Part shown: piece after piece, positions 1 through 11,201 of the stretch
Layout of the letters: every line of letters begins with the position of its first letter
Numbering within the stretch: the first letter of the stretch is position 1
Origin: Burkholderia plantarii
GTDB taxonomy: Bacteria > Pseudomonadota > Gammaproteobacteria > Burkholderiales > Burkholderiaceae
DNA length: 64,000 nt
Assembly: GCF_001411805.1 (NCBI RefSeq)
Contig: NZ_CP007212.1
Coordinates: 3,844,001 to 3,908,000 of the forward strand
Reading direction: 5' to 3'
Notes under the pieces: generated by a model
The model's input: only the letters and a program-made list of their open reading frames with translations
What the model was told of the DNA's origin: nothing
Databases searched by the model: none
Position numbers and translations under genes: made by a program

Positions 1-204
1 GCGAACTACACGCAGACGCGCCAGCTGCCGTTCAAGGTCGCGCTCGACGACGGCTCGGTCGCCAAGCAGTTCGGCAACGTCCAGCTCACGCCGACCACCT
101 TCCTGGTCGACCGCGACGGCAGGATCCTCAAGCGCTACGTCGGCGAGCCGCAGTTCGCGGAACTCGACCAGTTGCTGCAGAAGGCGCTCGGCACGAACGC
201 GTAA
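1..204 (+). CDS. TlpA/ResA-like thioredoxin-fold protein, C-terminal fragment
   Basis: The window opens inside this gene, and only the last 67 codons to a TAA stop are visible. The segment contains a cis-proline element followed by a beta strand (LTPTTFLVDRDGRIL) and a C-terminal helix, as in the end of TlpA/ResA/DsbE thioredoxin domains that reduce or oxidise disulfides outside the cytoplasm. The CxxC site and any signal peptide would lie upstream of the window, so the redox role is inferred from the fold only. A bidirectional hairpin terminator follows and separates it from the convergent dctD. Confidence 0.75.
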   Translation, partial: ANYTQTRQLPFKVALDDGSVAKQFGNVQLTPTTFLVDRDGRILKRYVGEPQFAELDQLLQKALGTNA

Positions 205-228
205 GCGCCGCATCCCTCGCATTCGAAA

Positions 229-262
229 AAGGCCGGCCGCGCCCCGTGGCGCCGCCGGCCTT
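229..262. terminator. Bidirectional hairpin terminator between tlpA-like gene and dctD
   Basis: The arms AAGGCCGGC (229-237) and GCCGGCCTT (254-262) are exact inverted repeats with a 16-nt loop. An A-run precedes the left arm, which reads as T-rich on the minus strand. It sits between two convergent genes and can serve both. Confidence 0.7.
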
Positions 263-288
263 CGTTCATCCGCGCGGCCATCGCCGCC

Positions 289-1656
<1,368 letters not shown>

Positions 1657-1702
1657 CTTCTGTCACCCGGATTTCTGTCGATGTCGCGGCCCGCGAGACC
1701 CG

Positions 1703-3589
1703 TCAACGGCCGGCGGACATCGTCTGCGGATGATGCGTGTACGCGCGGCGCAGCGTCAAGACGAATACCGCGCCATGATCCAGTGCGTTTCGCGCAATGA
1801 TCGAACCGCCCGCGTCACTGGCGATCGACGACGAGATCGCGAGACCGAGGCCGAGCCCGCGCCCCATCTCCTTGGTGGTGAAGAACGGTTCGAACAGGCG
1901 CGGCAGCAGCTCGGGCGGCACGCCGGGGCCGTTGTCGGACACCGTGATGGCGATCGTCGCGGGCGCGGCCTCGATGGTCACGGCGATGCGCGGCCCGGCC
2001 ACCCCGCCGACCGCGTCGAGCGCGTTGCCGAGCAGGTTGATCAGCACCTGTTCGAGGCGCAGGTCCTCGCAGATCACCACCAGGTCCGGATATTCGAGCG
2101 CGGGGTCGAACCGCTGCGTGCCATCCCGCGGATGCAGCGCGTCGGTGAGCGTGACGCCGAGCGCCACGCCCTGCAGCCGCTCGCGCAGCAGCGACGCGAC
2201 GTTGCGCAGCGCGCGCGAGACCAGCGCGCGCTCGTTGCGCGGCCGCGCGCGGCCGACGAACAGCTTGAGCTGGTTGGTGATCTTGCCCATCCGCTCGGTC
2301 AGCGACGCGATCGCCTCGAGGTTGTCGCGCGCGGCGGCCTGCTCGCCGCGGTCGAGCAGCACGCGCGTGTTGTCGGAGAAGCTGCGCAGCGCGGCGAGCG
2401 GCTGGTTCAGCTCGTGCGTGATGCCGGCCGCCATCTGGCCGAGCGCGGCGAGCTTGCTGGCCTGCACGAGTTCGTCGTGAGCGGTGCGCAGCTCCAGCTC
2501 GGCGCGGATCCGGTCGCCCACTTCCTTCTGCAGCTGCTCGTTGGCCTGCGAGAGATCGGCCGTGCGTTCGGCCACGCGCTGGTTCAGCTCGGCATAGGCG
2601 TTCTGCAGCAGCGTGCGGCTGCGGATCATCTCGTTGACGCGCGCGCGGCGCATGCGCCAGTAGAACGCGAACAGGCACAGCGAGACGAAGCCGAAGCCGG
2701 TCACCACGGTGGCGTTGCGCGCGTCGGTGTCCACCGGCTCGATCGGCGCGAGCGTGACGAGCCGCCAGTCGGGCTCGCCGAGCCGGCGCGTGCTGGCCAG
2801 GTAGCGCGGCGGGCGCATGCCGGCGCCGAGCCGCACGATCTCGGCATCGGGGCCGAGCACCTTCTCGACGCGGATCGGCACTGGCGTGACGGGCTGCTGC
2901 GCGTACTGGCGCGTGGTGAAGATCGAGTCGGCGACGCTGCCGGTGAGCGGCTTGAGCGTGTGGTATTTCCAGGCCGGCACCGACGACAGGAAGATCACGC
3001 CGTGATCGTCGGCCACCACCAGCGGCTCGGACGCGTCGGCGCCCTGGAACCATTCGAGGTTGAGCTTGACCACCGCCACGCCGACGATGCGTCCCTCGCG
3101 CCGCACCGGCTGCGAGATGTAGTAGCCGGGATCGTGCGAGACCGTGCCGATCCCGAAGAAGCGGCCTACGCCGCCGCGCATCGCATCAATGAAGTACGGC
3201 CGGAACCGGTACTCGATGCCGACGAAGCTGTCCGGCTCGCGCCAGTTGCTGGCGGCCACGCAGTGCCCGTCGGCGGCGATCAGGTAGGTGGTGGTGGCGT
3301 GCGCGTGGCGCGTGAGGTCGTCGAGATAGCGGTTGGCGCGCTCGACGTCGCCGGGCGAGTCCGGATTGGCGAGCACGTCCTGCACGAACGGATGGCCGCC
3401 GAGCAGGTAAGGCAGCGATTCGTAGCGGTCCAGCGTGCTCTTCAGCGCGCTGGTGGTGCGGTCCACGCGCACCGCCGCGTTGCGGCGCAGGTCGTCCACG
3501 CCGCGCTGCCAGGTGATCGTCCAGGTCAGCGCGCAGGCCGCCGCGAGCAACGCGACGAGCACCAGCAGGACGAGCAGGCGGCGCTTCAC
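1703..3589 (-). CDS. dctB: C4-dicarboxylate sensor histidine kinase DctB
   Basis: A membrane sensor kinase. From the GTG at 3589 the protein is 628 aa: an N-terminal TM helix (VLLVLVALLAAACALTW), a large periplasmic double-PAS-type sensor region, a second TM helix (about 290-312), a coiled-coil stretch, the H-box GITHELNQPLAALRSF with His392, and an ATPase domain with N, G1 (DNGPGV) and G2 (GLGLGLAI) boxes. I chose 3589 because GGAA lies nine bases upstream and because the alternative GTG at 3742, directly after the dctA stop, would add 51 low-complexity residues encoded across an 18-bp palindrome. It should sense C4-dicarboxylates, possibly together with DctA, and phosphorylate DctD. Confidence 0.9.
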   Translation of the reverse strand: MKRRLLVLLVLVALLAAACALTWTITWQRGVDDLRRNAAVRVDRTTSALKSTLDRYESLPYLLGGHPFVQDVLANPDSPGDVERANRYLDDLTRHAHATTTYLIAADGHCVAASNWREPDSFVGIEYRFRPYFIDAMRGGVGRFFGIGTVSHDPGYYISQPVRREGRIVGVAVVKLNLEWFQGADASEPLVVADDHGVIFLSSVPAWKYHTLKPLTGSVADSIFTTRQYAQQPVTPVPIRVEKVLGPDAEIVRLGAGMRPPRYLASTRRLGEPDWRLVTLAPIEPVDTDARNATVVTGFGFVSLCLFAFYWRMRRARVNEMIRSRTLLQNAYAELNQRVAERTADLSQANEQLQKEVGDRIRAELELRTAHDELVQASKLAALGQMAAGITHELNQPLAALRSFSDNTRVLLDRGEQAAARDNLEAIASLTERMGKITNQLKLFVGRARPRNERALVSRALRNVASLLRERLQGVALGVTLTDALHPRDGTQRFDPALEYPDLVVICEDLRLEQVLINLLGNALDAVGGVAGPRIAVTIEAAPATIAITVSDNGPGVPPELLPRLFEPFFTTKEMGRGLGLGLAISSSIASDAGGSIIARNALDHGAVFVLTLRRAYTHHPQTMSAGR

Positions 3590-3649
3590 GTTCGCGATTT
3601 CCGGAAATTGGGAATCGCCTATTGTGGCATAGCCGTCCGCCCTAAATGA

Positions 3650-3667
3650 GGCGGGGCCGGCCCCGCC
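3650..3667 (-). terminator. Perfect GC palindrome between dctA and dctB
   Basis: GGCGGGG-CCGG-CCCCGCC is a perfect 18-bp palindrome located 77 bp past the dctA stop and 61 bp before the chosen dctB start. There is no strong U-tract, so it may be a weak terminator, an attenuator or an mRNA-stabilising hairpin that keeps dctBD expression below dctA. The function is inferred. Confidence 0.45.
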
Positions 3668-3743
3668 TGGCGCCGTCGCGCCGCCGGTTCCGGCCCCGCC
3701 GGGCAGCGGCGGCGTCTCGCGCGCCGCTGCAAGGGGTTTCACG

Positions 3744-5030
3744 TCAGACCTTCGCGGGGCTGCCGTCGACCGTGGTTTCGCCGTTCAGCGCGGCGCGCAG
3801 CTTGTTGCGGTCGAGCTCCTTCTCCCACGCCGAGACGACGATCGTCGCCACGCCGTTGCCGACGATGTTGGTCAGCGCGCGGCACTCGCTCATGAAGCGG
3901 TCGATGCCGAGGATCAGCACCATGCCGGTGAGCGGGATGGTCGGCACCACGGCCAGCGTCGCGGCCAGCGTGATGAAGCCGGCGCCCGTCACGCCGCTCG
4001 CGCCCTTCGAGGTCAGCATCGCGACCGCCAGCAGCGTGAGCTGCTGCATCCAGGTCAGCTCGATGTTGGTGGCCTGCGCGATGAACAGCACCGCCATCGT
4101 CATGTAGATGTTGGTGCCGTCGAGGTTGAACGAGTAGCCGGTGGGCACCACGAGGCCCACCACCGAACGCGCGCAGCCCGCCTTCTCGAGCTTCTCCATC
4201 AGCTGCGGCAGCGCGGCTTCCGACGAGCTCGTGCCGAGCACGATCAGCATCTCTTCCTTGATGTAGGCCACGAAGCGCAGGATCGAGAAGCCGTTGTAGC
4301 GCGCCACCGCGCCGAGCACCACCACCACGAACACCGCCGAGGTCAGGTAGAACGTGCCGATCAGCTTCAGCAGCGGCACCAGCGAGCCCACGCCGTACTT
4401 GCCGATGGTGAACGCCATCGCGCCGAACGCGCCGATCGGGGCGAGCTTGGTGATGATGTGGACGATGCCGAACAGCACGCGGCTGATACCTTCGATGAAG
4501 TCGGTCACGACCTTGCCGCGATCGCCGAGATGTGCGAGCACGCTGCCGAACAGCAGCGCGATCAGCAGGATCTGCAGGATCTCGCCCTGGCCGAACGCGT
4601 CGAACATCGTGTTCGGGATGATGTGCATCAGGAAGTCGACCGTCGACTGGCCATGCGCCTTCGCCGCGTACGACGCCACTTCCTTGCCGTTCAGCGTGGC
4701 CGGGTCGATGTTGAAGCCGGCGCCCGGACGCAGCAGGTGGGTGGCCGCGAGGCCGAGGACCAGCGCGAACGTCGAGACGATCTCGAAGTAGAGCAGCGCC
4801 TTGCCGCCGACGCGGCCGACCTTCTTCATGTCCTGCATGCCGGCGATGCCGGTCACGACCGTGCAGAAGATGATCGGGCCGATCACCATCTTGATCAGCT
4901 TGATGAAGCCGTCGCCGAGCGGTTTCATGTCGACCGCGAGCGACGGGTAGTAATGGCCGAGGATCACGCCGACGATGATGGCGAAGATCACCTGCACGTA
5001 GAGCACTTTGTAGAACGGTTTCTTCTTCAC
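3744..5030 (-). CDS. dctA: C4-dicarboxylate transporter DctA
   Basis: A 428-aa DAACS-family sodium/proton symporter for succinate, fumarate and malate in the inner membrane. It shows the family's hydrophobic segments, the serine-rich re-entrant loop ([18 protein letters not shown]), and the SFNLDGT and NIVGNGVAT motifs of the binding site. The GTG at 5030 ([17 protein letters not shown]) gives the usual family length; an upstream in-frame extension to 5141 has no family resemblance and crosses a leader hairpin. It heads the dctA-dctB-dctD block. A sigma-54 promoter and two DctD-type sites lie upstream, consistent with DctBD-controlled uptake. Confidence 0.95.
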   Translation of the reverse strand: MKKKPFYKVLYVQVIFAIIVGVILGHYYPSLAVDMKPLGDGFIKLIKMVIGPIIFCTVVTGIAGMQDMKKVGRVGGKALLYFEIVSTFALVLGLAATHLLRPGAGFNIDPATLNGKEVASYAAKAHGQSTVDFLMHIIPNTMFDAFGQGEILQILLIALLFGSVLAHLGDRGKVVTDFIEGISRVLFGIVHIITKLAPIGAFGAMAFTIGKYGVGSLVPLLKLIGTFYLTSAVFVVVVLGAVARYNGFSILRFVAYIKEEMLIVLGTSSSEAALPQLMEKLEKAGCARSVVGLVVPTGYSFNLDGTNIYMTMAVLFIAQATNIELTWMQQLTLLAVAMLTSKGASGVTGAGFITLAATLAVVPTIPLTGMVLILGIDRFMSECRALTNIVGNGVATIVVSAWEKELDRNKLRAALNGETTVDGSPAKV

Positions 5031-5086
5031 GATGGGTCCAGATTCCAGAAGGGTGAAGGGAGTCAGAGTGTCGGCGTCACGCACGC

Positions 5087-5118
5087 GGGCGAATGTCAGG
5101 GGGGAGCGCCATTCGCCC
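5087..5118 (-). other. 9-bp stem-loop in the dctA mRNA leader
   Basis: GGGCGAATG (5087-5095) and CATTCGCCC (5110-5118) are exact inverted repeats around a 14-nt loop. The hairpin lies in the roughly 208-nt untranslated leader expected between the sigma-54 start site and the dctA GTG, about 57 nt before the start codon. No T-tract follows it, so it is not an obvious terminator. Its role is unknown. Confidence 0.5.
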
Positions 5119-5249
5119 GCGCGGCTGCCGTGCCGCAACAAGCGACGGCCTCAGACCATCCGGGGGGAAGGATACGGGTGGGGCGTCATCGGTTGTCTCC
5201 TTGCTGCTGTCGTTGTCCGGCCGGAGGATCGGCCTTGCGACAGATCTAT

Positions 5250-5264
5250 GCAAGCTCGATGCCA
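5250..5264 (-). promoter_or_regulatory. Sigma-54 (-24/-12) promoter of dctA
   Basis: On the minus strand the sequence reads TGGCATCGAGCTTGC. It has the invariant GG and GC dinucleotides with exactly ten bases between them, close to the TGGCAC-N5-TTGC consensus. Transcription should start near 5238, giving dctA a leader of about 208 nt. Its position between dctA and two DctD-like dyads makes this a confident call. Confidence 0.8.
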
Positions 5265-5337
5265 GTCCGACATCACCCCGTAACACTTTGATTTCTTTAT
5301 TTTTTCGACAATCCGCCCGCAGCGGCGAATCCGGCTT

Positions 5338-5375
5338 TCCGGAAATCCGGATTCGGTCGCGTCCGGTATTCCGGA
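5338..5375 (-). promoter_or_regulatory. Tandem DctD-type upstream activator sites
   Basis: Two dyads of the form TCCGG-N4-CCGGA occur at 5338-5351 (spacer AAAT) and 5362-5375 (spacer TATT), with centres 24 bp apart and roughly 80 and 105 bp upstream of the -24 element. A further half-site AATCCGG lies at 5328-5334. The layout matches paired NtrC-family enhancers. Assignment to DctD rests on the adjacent dctBD genes. Confidence 0.7.
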
Positions 5376-5406
5376 CGGATCGGAACGACTCGACCGGAAA
5401 ATACTA

Positions 5407-5434
5407 CCGGCGCCGGTACGGGCACCGGCGCCGG
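5407..5434 (-). terminator. Hairpin terminator of the acyl-CoA dehydrogenase operon
   Basis: CCGGCGCCGGT (5407-5417) and ACCGGCGCCGG (5424-5434) form an 11-bp perfect stem with a 6-nt loop. It lies 38 bp past the stop of the minus-strand acyl-CoA dehydrogenase gene and is followed on that strand by AGTATTTT. Confidence 0.6.
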
Positions 5435-5471
5435 GGGCAAAGGCCGAGGACGGGGCGCCCGCGCCCGTCGC

Positions 5472-6668
5472 TCAGGGCCTGCCGAGCGCGATGTAGCGCG
5501 CCAGATGATGATCCTCGTCGCCGAGCGCGTGGTCGATCATCACGAGCCGCTTCGCATAGTGCGCGAGCGGCAGCTCCCAGGTCATGCCGATCCCGCCGTG
5601 CAGCTGGATCGCCTCCTCGGCCACGCGCGCGCCGGTGCGGCCGATCGTGTACTTCGCGGCCGACAGCGCGCGCTCGCGCGCCACGCGCGGCAGTTCGAGC
5701 GCGGCCGCCGCGTTGATCACCGCCGAGCGCGCCTGCTCGATCTCGAGCAGCAGGTCCGCCATGCGATGCTGCAGCGCCTGGAAGCCGCCGATCGGCTGGC
5801 CAAACTGGCGGCGCGTGCGCAGATAGTCGATGGTCTGCGCGCGCACCACGTCCATCGCGCCGATCGCCTCGGCGCCGAGCGCCAGCAGCCCGAGGCCGGT
5901 CACGCGTTCGAGCAGCTCGGCGCCGTCGCCCGCGAGCCGCGCGCCGGCGTCGAGCGCGACGCCCTCGAAACGCACCTCGGCCGCGCGGCCGCCGTCGATG
6001 GTCGGATAGGCGCGCACCGACACGCCGGGCGCCTCGCGCGGCACCACGAACAGCGCGAGGCCGGTGGGGTCGTCGTCATCGGCGCCGTCGTTGCTGCCGA
6101 CGGCCGGGCCATCGGCATCCGCGAGCCGCGCCGAGACGACGAAGAACGTCGCGCTGCCGCCGTGCGCCACCACGCCCTTCTCGCCGTCGAGCCGCCAGCC
6201 CTGCGCGGTCGGCACCGCGCGCGTCGCCACGCGATGCGGCTCGTAATGCGTGCCCGGCTCGGTATGCGCGAACGCGGCCACCGCGCGGCCGTCGAGCAGC
6301 GCCGCGAGCCGCTCGCGATGCGCGGCGGCGCCCTCCCTGTCGCCGCCCTCGCCCCGCCCGCGGCCCGCGCCGAGCGCGAGCGCGCGGCCGGCCATCAGCG
6401 CGCCGAGGAACGGCTCGACCACCAGGCCGCGCCCGAGGCATTCGAACACCACCGCGATGTCGAAGCCGGTGCCGCCGAAGCCGCCGTCGGCCTCGGGGAA
6501 CAGCGCGCCGATCACGCCGAGCCCGGCGAAGCGCCGCCAGAGATCGTCGCTGTAACCGGCCTCGCCGGCCACGATGCGCTCGCGCACCGCGAAGCCGTAC
6601 TGCTCGTCGACGAAGCGGTTCAGCGAATCGGCGAGCATCCGGCGATCCTCGCTGTGAGTGAAATCCAT
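5472..6668 (-). CDS. Acyl-CoA dehydrogenase, pimeloyl-CoA dehydrogenase small-subunit type
   Basis: A 398-aa FAD-dependent acyl-CoA dehydrogenase. The N-terminal helical domain starts MDFTHSEDRRMLADSLNRF, and the C-terminal part carries the family signature AIQLHGGIGMTWELPLAHYAKRL. The start and end resemble PimD, the small subunit of the pimeloyl-CoA dehydrogenase pair. It is the third gene of a pimF-C-D-like run, 15 bp after the large-subunit-type gene. Two acidic or glycine-rich stretches (around residues 98-110 and near NDGADDDDP) look like low-complexity insertions relative to the family. Substrate is inferred: CoA esters of medium or long dicarboxylic or fatty acids. Confidence 0.82.
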   Translation of the reverse strand: MDFTHSEDRRMLADSLNRFVDEQYGFAVRERIVAGEAGYSDDLWRRFAGLGVIGALFPEADGGFGGTGFDIAVVFECLGRGLVVEPFLGALMAGRALALGAGRGRGEGGDREGAAAHRERLAALLDGRAVAAFAHTEPGTHYEPHRVATRAVPTAQGWRLDGEKGVVAHGGSATFFVVSARLADADGPAVGSNDGADDDDPTGLALFVVPREAPGVSVRAYPTIDGGRAAEVRFEGVALDAGARLAGDGAELLERVTGLGLLALGAEAIGAMDVVRAQTIDYLRTRRQFGQPIGGFQALQHRMADLLLEIEQARSAVINAAAALELPRVARERALSAAKYTIGRTGARVAEEAIQLHGGIGMTWELPLAHYAKRLVMIDHALGDEDHHLARYIALGRP

Positions 6669-6683
6669 GCGGCCTCCGTCCCG

Positions 6684-7913
<1,230 letters not shown>

Positions 7914-7969
7914 CGTATCGGCTCCGGTCGGGGGCGAAGGGTTCGGGATCGCATCGCGGACGGCGGCGC

Positions 7970-10099
7970 TCAGCCGGCGCGATTGAGGCTCGCGAAGGTC
8001 TCGCCGCGTTCGGCCAGCTCCACCAGCAGCGGCGAGGGGCGCCAGAACACCGGATCCTCGGCGGCGTAGCGGCGAATATCGGCCAGCACCTCGGCGAGAC
8101 CGAGCGTGTCGGCATGGTGGAGCGGGCCGCCACGATGGCGCGGAAAACCATAGCCGTGAACCAGCACCACGTCCACGTCGAGCGGGCGCAGCGCGATTTT
8201 CTCGTGCAGCACGTTGGCCGCCTCGTTGATCATCGCGGCCAGGTAGCGGCGCACGATCTCGTCGGCGTCGAACGCGCGCGGCACGATGCCCTTGGCCGCG
8301 CGCTCGGCCGCGACGATCGCCTCCACTTCCGGATCGGGCTGGCCGCCGCGCGCGCCGTCCGGGTAGCGGTAGAAGCCGCGCTGCGTCTTCTGCCCGAACC
8401 AGCCGCGCTCGCAGAGCCGGTCGGCGATCGCCACATAGCGCAGCGCCGGATCGCGCGTAGCCGCGCGGCGCTTGCGGGTGGCCCAGCCGATGTCGCCGCC
8501 CGCCAGATCGATCACCTGATACGGTCCCATCGGGAAGCCGAAGCCGCGGATCGCCGCGTCGATCTCGTACGGCGACGCGCCGTCCTCCATCAGGTAGTCG
8601 GCCGCCGCGCGGTACACCGCCAGCAGCCGGTTGCCGATGAAGCCGTCGCAGACGCCCGCGCGCACCGCCACCTTGCGCAGCCGCTTCGCGAAGCCGAACG
8701 CGGTGGCCACCACCTCGGCGCTCACGCGCGCCGGCACGACGATCTCGAGCAGCTTCATCCGATGCGCGGGCGAGAAGAAGTGCAGGCCGATCACGTCGCC
8801 CGCGCGCGCGCCGGTGGTGGCGGCCAGCGCGTCGATGTCGAGATACGAGGTGTTGGTGGCGAGTACCGCGCCCGGCTTCGTGACGCGCGCGAGTTCGGCG
8901 AACACGGCCTGCTTGACGGCCATCTCCTCGAACACCGCCTCGATCACGAGATCGGCATCGGCGAGCGCGTCGTAGGCGGTGCTGCCGGTCAGGCGCGCGA
9001 GCCGCGCGTCGCGCGCCTCGGCGGTGAGCCGCCCTTTCGCGACCAGCGCGTCGTAGACCTTCGCGACGTGGGCGCGGCCGCGTTCGAGCGAGGCCGCGTC
9101 GCGCTCGATCATCGTCACCGGCAGCCCGGCGTCGAGCACCGCCACCGCGATGCCGGCGCCCATCGTGCCGCCGCCCACCACGCCGACGCGCTCGACTGGC
9201 CGCGCTACCGCGCCCGCGGCGCCCGGCGCCTTGGCGGCCTCGCGCTCGGCGAAGAACGCGTGGACCAGGCCCGCGCGCTGCGGGCTGTCCAGGCAGGCCA
9301 TGAACAGCTCGCGCTCGCGCTGCAGGCCGGCGTCGAACGACAGCGTCAGCGCCGCCTGCACCGCCTCGACAATGCGCTGCGGCGAGAACAGCCCGCGCGA
9401 GCGCCGCGCCAGTTCGGCGCGCGCGGCCTCGATCGCCGCCTCGGCCGCGGCGCGGTCGGCCAGCCCCTGCGCGTCGCGCGTGCGGCGCACCGGCGCCGCG
9501 GCGGCCAGCAGTTCGTGCGTGTAGGCGAGCCCTTCGGCCAGCGTATCGTCGCTGGCGGCCACGCGATCGACGAGGCCGAGCCCGAGTGCGGCCTCGGCGC
9601 CGACGTGCCGCCCGCTCAGCATCAGGTCGAGCGCCGCGGCCGCGCCGATCAGGCGCGGCGCGCGCTGGGTGCCGCCGGCGCCGGGCAGCAGCCCGAGCAG
9701 CACCTCGGGCAGGCCCAGCGTGGCGCCCGGCAGCGCGATCCGGTAGTGCGCGGCGAGCGCCACCTCGAGGCCGCCGCCGAGCGTCGCGCCGTGCAGCGCC
9801 ACCACCACCGGCTTCGCGCTGTCCTCGATGCGGCGGCACACGTCGGGCAGCGCGGGTGGCTGCGGCGGCTGGCCGAATTCGCGGATGTCGGCACCGGCGA
9901 TGAAGTTGCGGCCCGCGCCGACGATCAGCACCGCCGCCACGGCGGCATCGGCGGCGGCCGCGTCGAACGCGTCCACGAGGCCGCGCCGCACCTCGGCGGA
10001 CAGCGCGTTGACGGGCGGATGATCGACGGTGACGACGAGCACCTTGTCACGACGCTCGCGCGTGACGGTGCCGGAGGCGGACGGAAGCGGCGTGGACAT
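7970..10099 (-). CDS. Enoyl-CoA hydratase/3-hydroxyacyl-CoA dehydrogenase fusion (PimF/FadB-like)
   Basis: A 709-aa bifunctional beta-oxidation enzyme. The N-terminal crotonase domain contains AGRNFIAGADIREFG and a GATLGGGLEVALAAHYRIA oxyanion-hole region. The dehydrogenase domain has the Rossmann motif GGGTMGAGIA followed by ATNTSYLDI and the HFFSPAHRMKLLEIV signature, then two C-terminal helical domains. The order crotonase-then-HCDH fits the peroxisomal multifunctional/PimF type. It is the first gene of the operon with the two acyl-CoA dehydrogenases. No thiolase or CoA ligase is adjacent, so the last and first steps must come from elsewhere. Confidence 0.88.
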   Translation of the reverse strand: MSTPLPSASGTVTRERRDKVLVVTVDHPPVNALSAEVRRGLVDAFDAAAADAAVAAVLIVGAGRNFIAGADIREFGQPPQPPALPDVCRRIEDSAKPVVVALHGATLGGGLEVALAAHYRIALPGATLGLPEVLLGLLPGAGGTQRAPRLIGAAAALDLMLSGRHVGAEAALGLGLVDRVAASDDTLAEGLAYTHELLAAAAPVRRTRDAQGLADRAAAEAAIEAARAELARRSRGLFSPQRIVEAVQAALTLSFDAGLQRERELFMACLDSPQRAGLVHAFFAEREAAKAPGAAGAVARPVERVGVVGGGTMGAGIAVAVLDAGLPVTMIERDAASLERGRAHVAKVYDALVAKGRLTAEARDARLARLTGSTAYDALADADLVIEAVFEEMAVKQAVFAELARVTKPGAVLATNTSYLDIDALAATTGARAGDVIGLHFFSPAHRMKLLEIVVPARVSAEVVATAFGFAKRLRKVAVRAGVCDGFIGNRLLAVYRAAADYLMEDGASPYEIDAAIRGFGFPMGPYQVIDLAGGDIGWATRKRRAATRDPALRYVAIADRLCERGWFGQKTQRGFYRYPDGARGGQPDPEVEAIVAAERAAKGIVPRAFDADEIVRRYLAAMINEAANVLHEKIALRPLDVDVVLVHGYGFPRHRGGPLHHADTLGLAEVLADIRRYAAEDPVFWRPSPLLVELAERGETFASLNRAG

Positions 10100-10239
10100 C
10101 GGGTCTCCTCGGATGAAATGGGCGCGGCTGGCGGCCGCCTACGGCAGCTGGCAGCGGGGCAACCGGCGGTGCGCCTTGCGATGCCGTCGATTCTCGATTG
10201 ATCCAGCCCGATTGACAATTTCAGAATCGTTTTACAAGC

Positions 10240-10258
10240 TGTCAAAGTTTTTTTGACA
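10240..10258. promoter_or_regulatory. Candidate LysR operator in the divergent promoter region
   Basis: TGTCAA (10240-10245) and TTGACA (10253-10258) form a dyad in the AT-rich 178-bp gap between the beta-oxidation operon and the divergent LysR gene. A further TTGACA lies at 10212-10217. The boxes could be -35 elements, LysR contacts or both. No convincing -10 hexamers were found at standard spacing. Confidence 0.4.
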
Positions 10259-10277
10259 ATCGACGGGTGGCACCGGG

Positions 10278-11201
10278 ATGGACCTGAACGCGTTGACGCT
10301 GCTCGTCGAGATCCTCGACGCCGGCAATCTCAGCAACGCCGCGCGCCGGCTCAAGATGAGCCGCGCCAACGTGAGCTACCGGCTCAACCAGCTGGAGAAG
10401 TCGGTCGGCCTGCAACTGGTGCGGCGCACCACGCGGCGCATCGAGCCGACCGAGGTGGCGCTGCGGCTCGTCGAGCACGGCCGGCGCATCCAGCACGAGC
10501 TGCTGGCCGCGCGCGAGACGGTGGCCACGCTCGGCCAGGAACTGCAGGGGCGCGTGCGGCTGTCGGTGCCGAGCGGCTACGGGCAGATCGTGATGTCGGA
10601 CTGGCTGATCGCGTTCAAGCGGCGCCATCCCGGCATCGTGCTCGACGTGGTGTTCGAAAACCGCGTCGAGGACCTGCTGCGCGACGAGGTCGACATCGCC
10701 GTGCGCGTGCTGGCCGAGGCGCCGCAGAACCTCGTCGCGCGCGACATGGGCGCGGTGCGCTACGTGGCCTGCGCGGCGCCCGAGTTCGCGGCGCGCCACG
10801 GCATGCCGGCCACGCTCGACGCGCTGGCCGACGCGCCCGTGATCACCGCCACGGTGGTCGGGCGGCAGCTGCGGATCGCCGCCTATCTCGACGGCGAGCG
10901 CCACGAGGTGCTGCTCGCCCCCACGCTGATCTCCGAGAACTTCCCGTTCCTGCGCCAGGCCGTGCTGGCCGGGCTCGGCGTGGGCATCGTGCCCGACTAC
11001 GTGATCCACGACGACTGGCGCCGCGGCGCCGTGGTCACCACGCTCGACGCGTACCGGCTCAGCATCTTCGGCACGCGCATGGCGCTGCTCTACATGCCGA
11101 ACCGCCACCATACGCGCGCGACGGCCACCTTCATCGAGTTCATCCTCGACGAGGCGCGCAGGTCGGGGCGCGCGGTCGACCAGCCTGGCGGATCGCGCTG
11201 A
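10278..11201 (+). CDS. LysR-family transcriptional regulator
   Basis: A 307-aa LysR-type regulator. The N-terminal winged HTH at about residues 3-60 (NLSNAARRLKMSRANVSYRLNQLEKSVG) is followed by the two-lobed effector-binding domain beginning near residue 90 (GRVRLSVPSGYGQIV). It is transcribed divergently from the acyl-CoA catabolic operon across a 178-bp gap that holds TTGACA dyads, so control of that operon and itself is the simplest reading. The effector cannot be deduced. The start at 10278 (ATG, MDLNALTLLVEIL) fits the family length. Confidence 0.88.
   Translation: MDLNALTLLVEILDAGNLSNAARRLKMSRANVSYRLNQLEKSVGLQLVRRTTRRIEPTEVALRLVEHGRRIQHELLAARETVATLGQELQGRVRLSVPSGYGQIVMSDWLIAFKRRHPGIVLDVVFENRVEDLLRDEVDIAVRVLAEAPQNLVARDMGAVRYVACAAPEFAARHGMPATLDALADAPVITATVVGRQLRIAAYLDGERHEVLLAPTLISENFPFLRQAVLAGLGVGIVPDYVIHDDWRRGAVVTTLDAYRLSIFGTRMALLYMPNRHHTRATATFIEFILDEARRSGRAVDQPGGSR

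Larger units (their letters stand above)
5031..5471. other. dctA upstream region (no gene)
   Basis: This 441-bp gap between dctA and the acyl-CoA dehydrogenase gene has no credible reading frame. It holds the dctA leader with its hairpin, the sigma-54 promoter, the paired activator sites and the terminator of the acyl-CoA dehydrogenase operon. All are listed separately. Confidence 0.8.

Noticed and set aside
7914..9839. Upstream extension of the large-subunit-type acyl-CoA dehydrogenase to a 1051-codon frame
   Set aside because: The extension overlaps the fused hydratase/dehydrogenase gene in another frame and is Arg/Ala-rich nonsense. The family start MNLDFSPAEEAF is at 7913.
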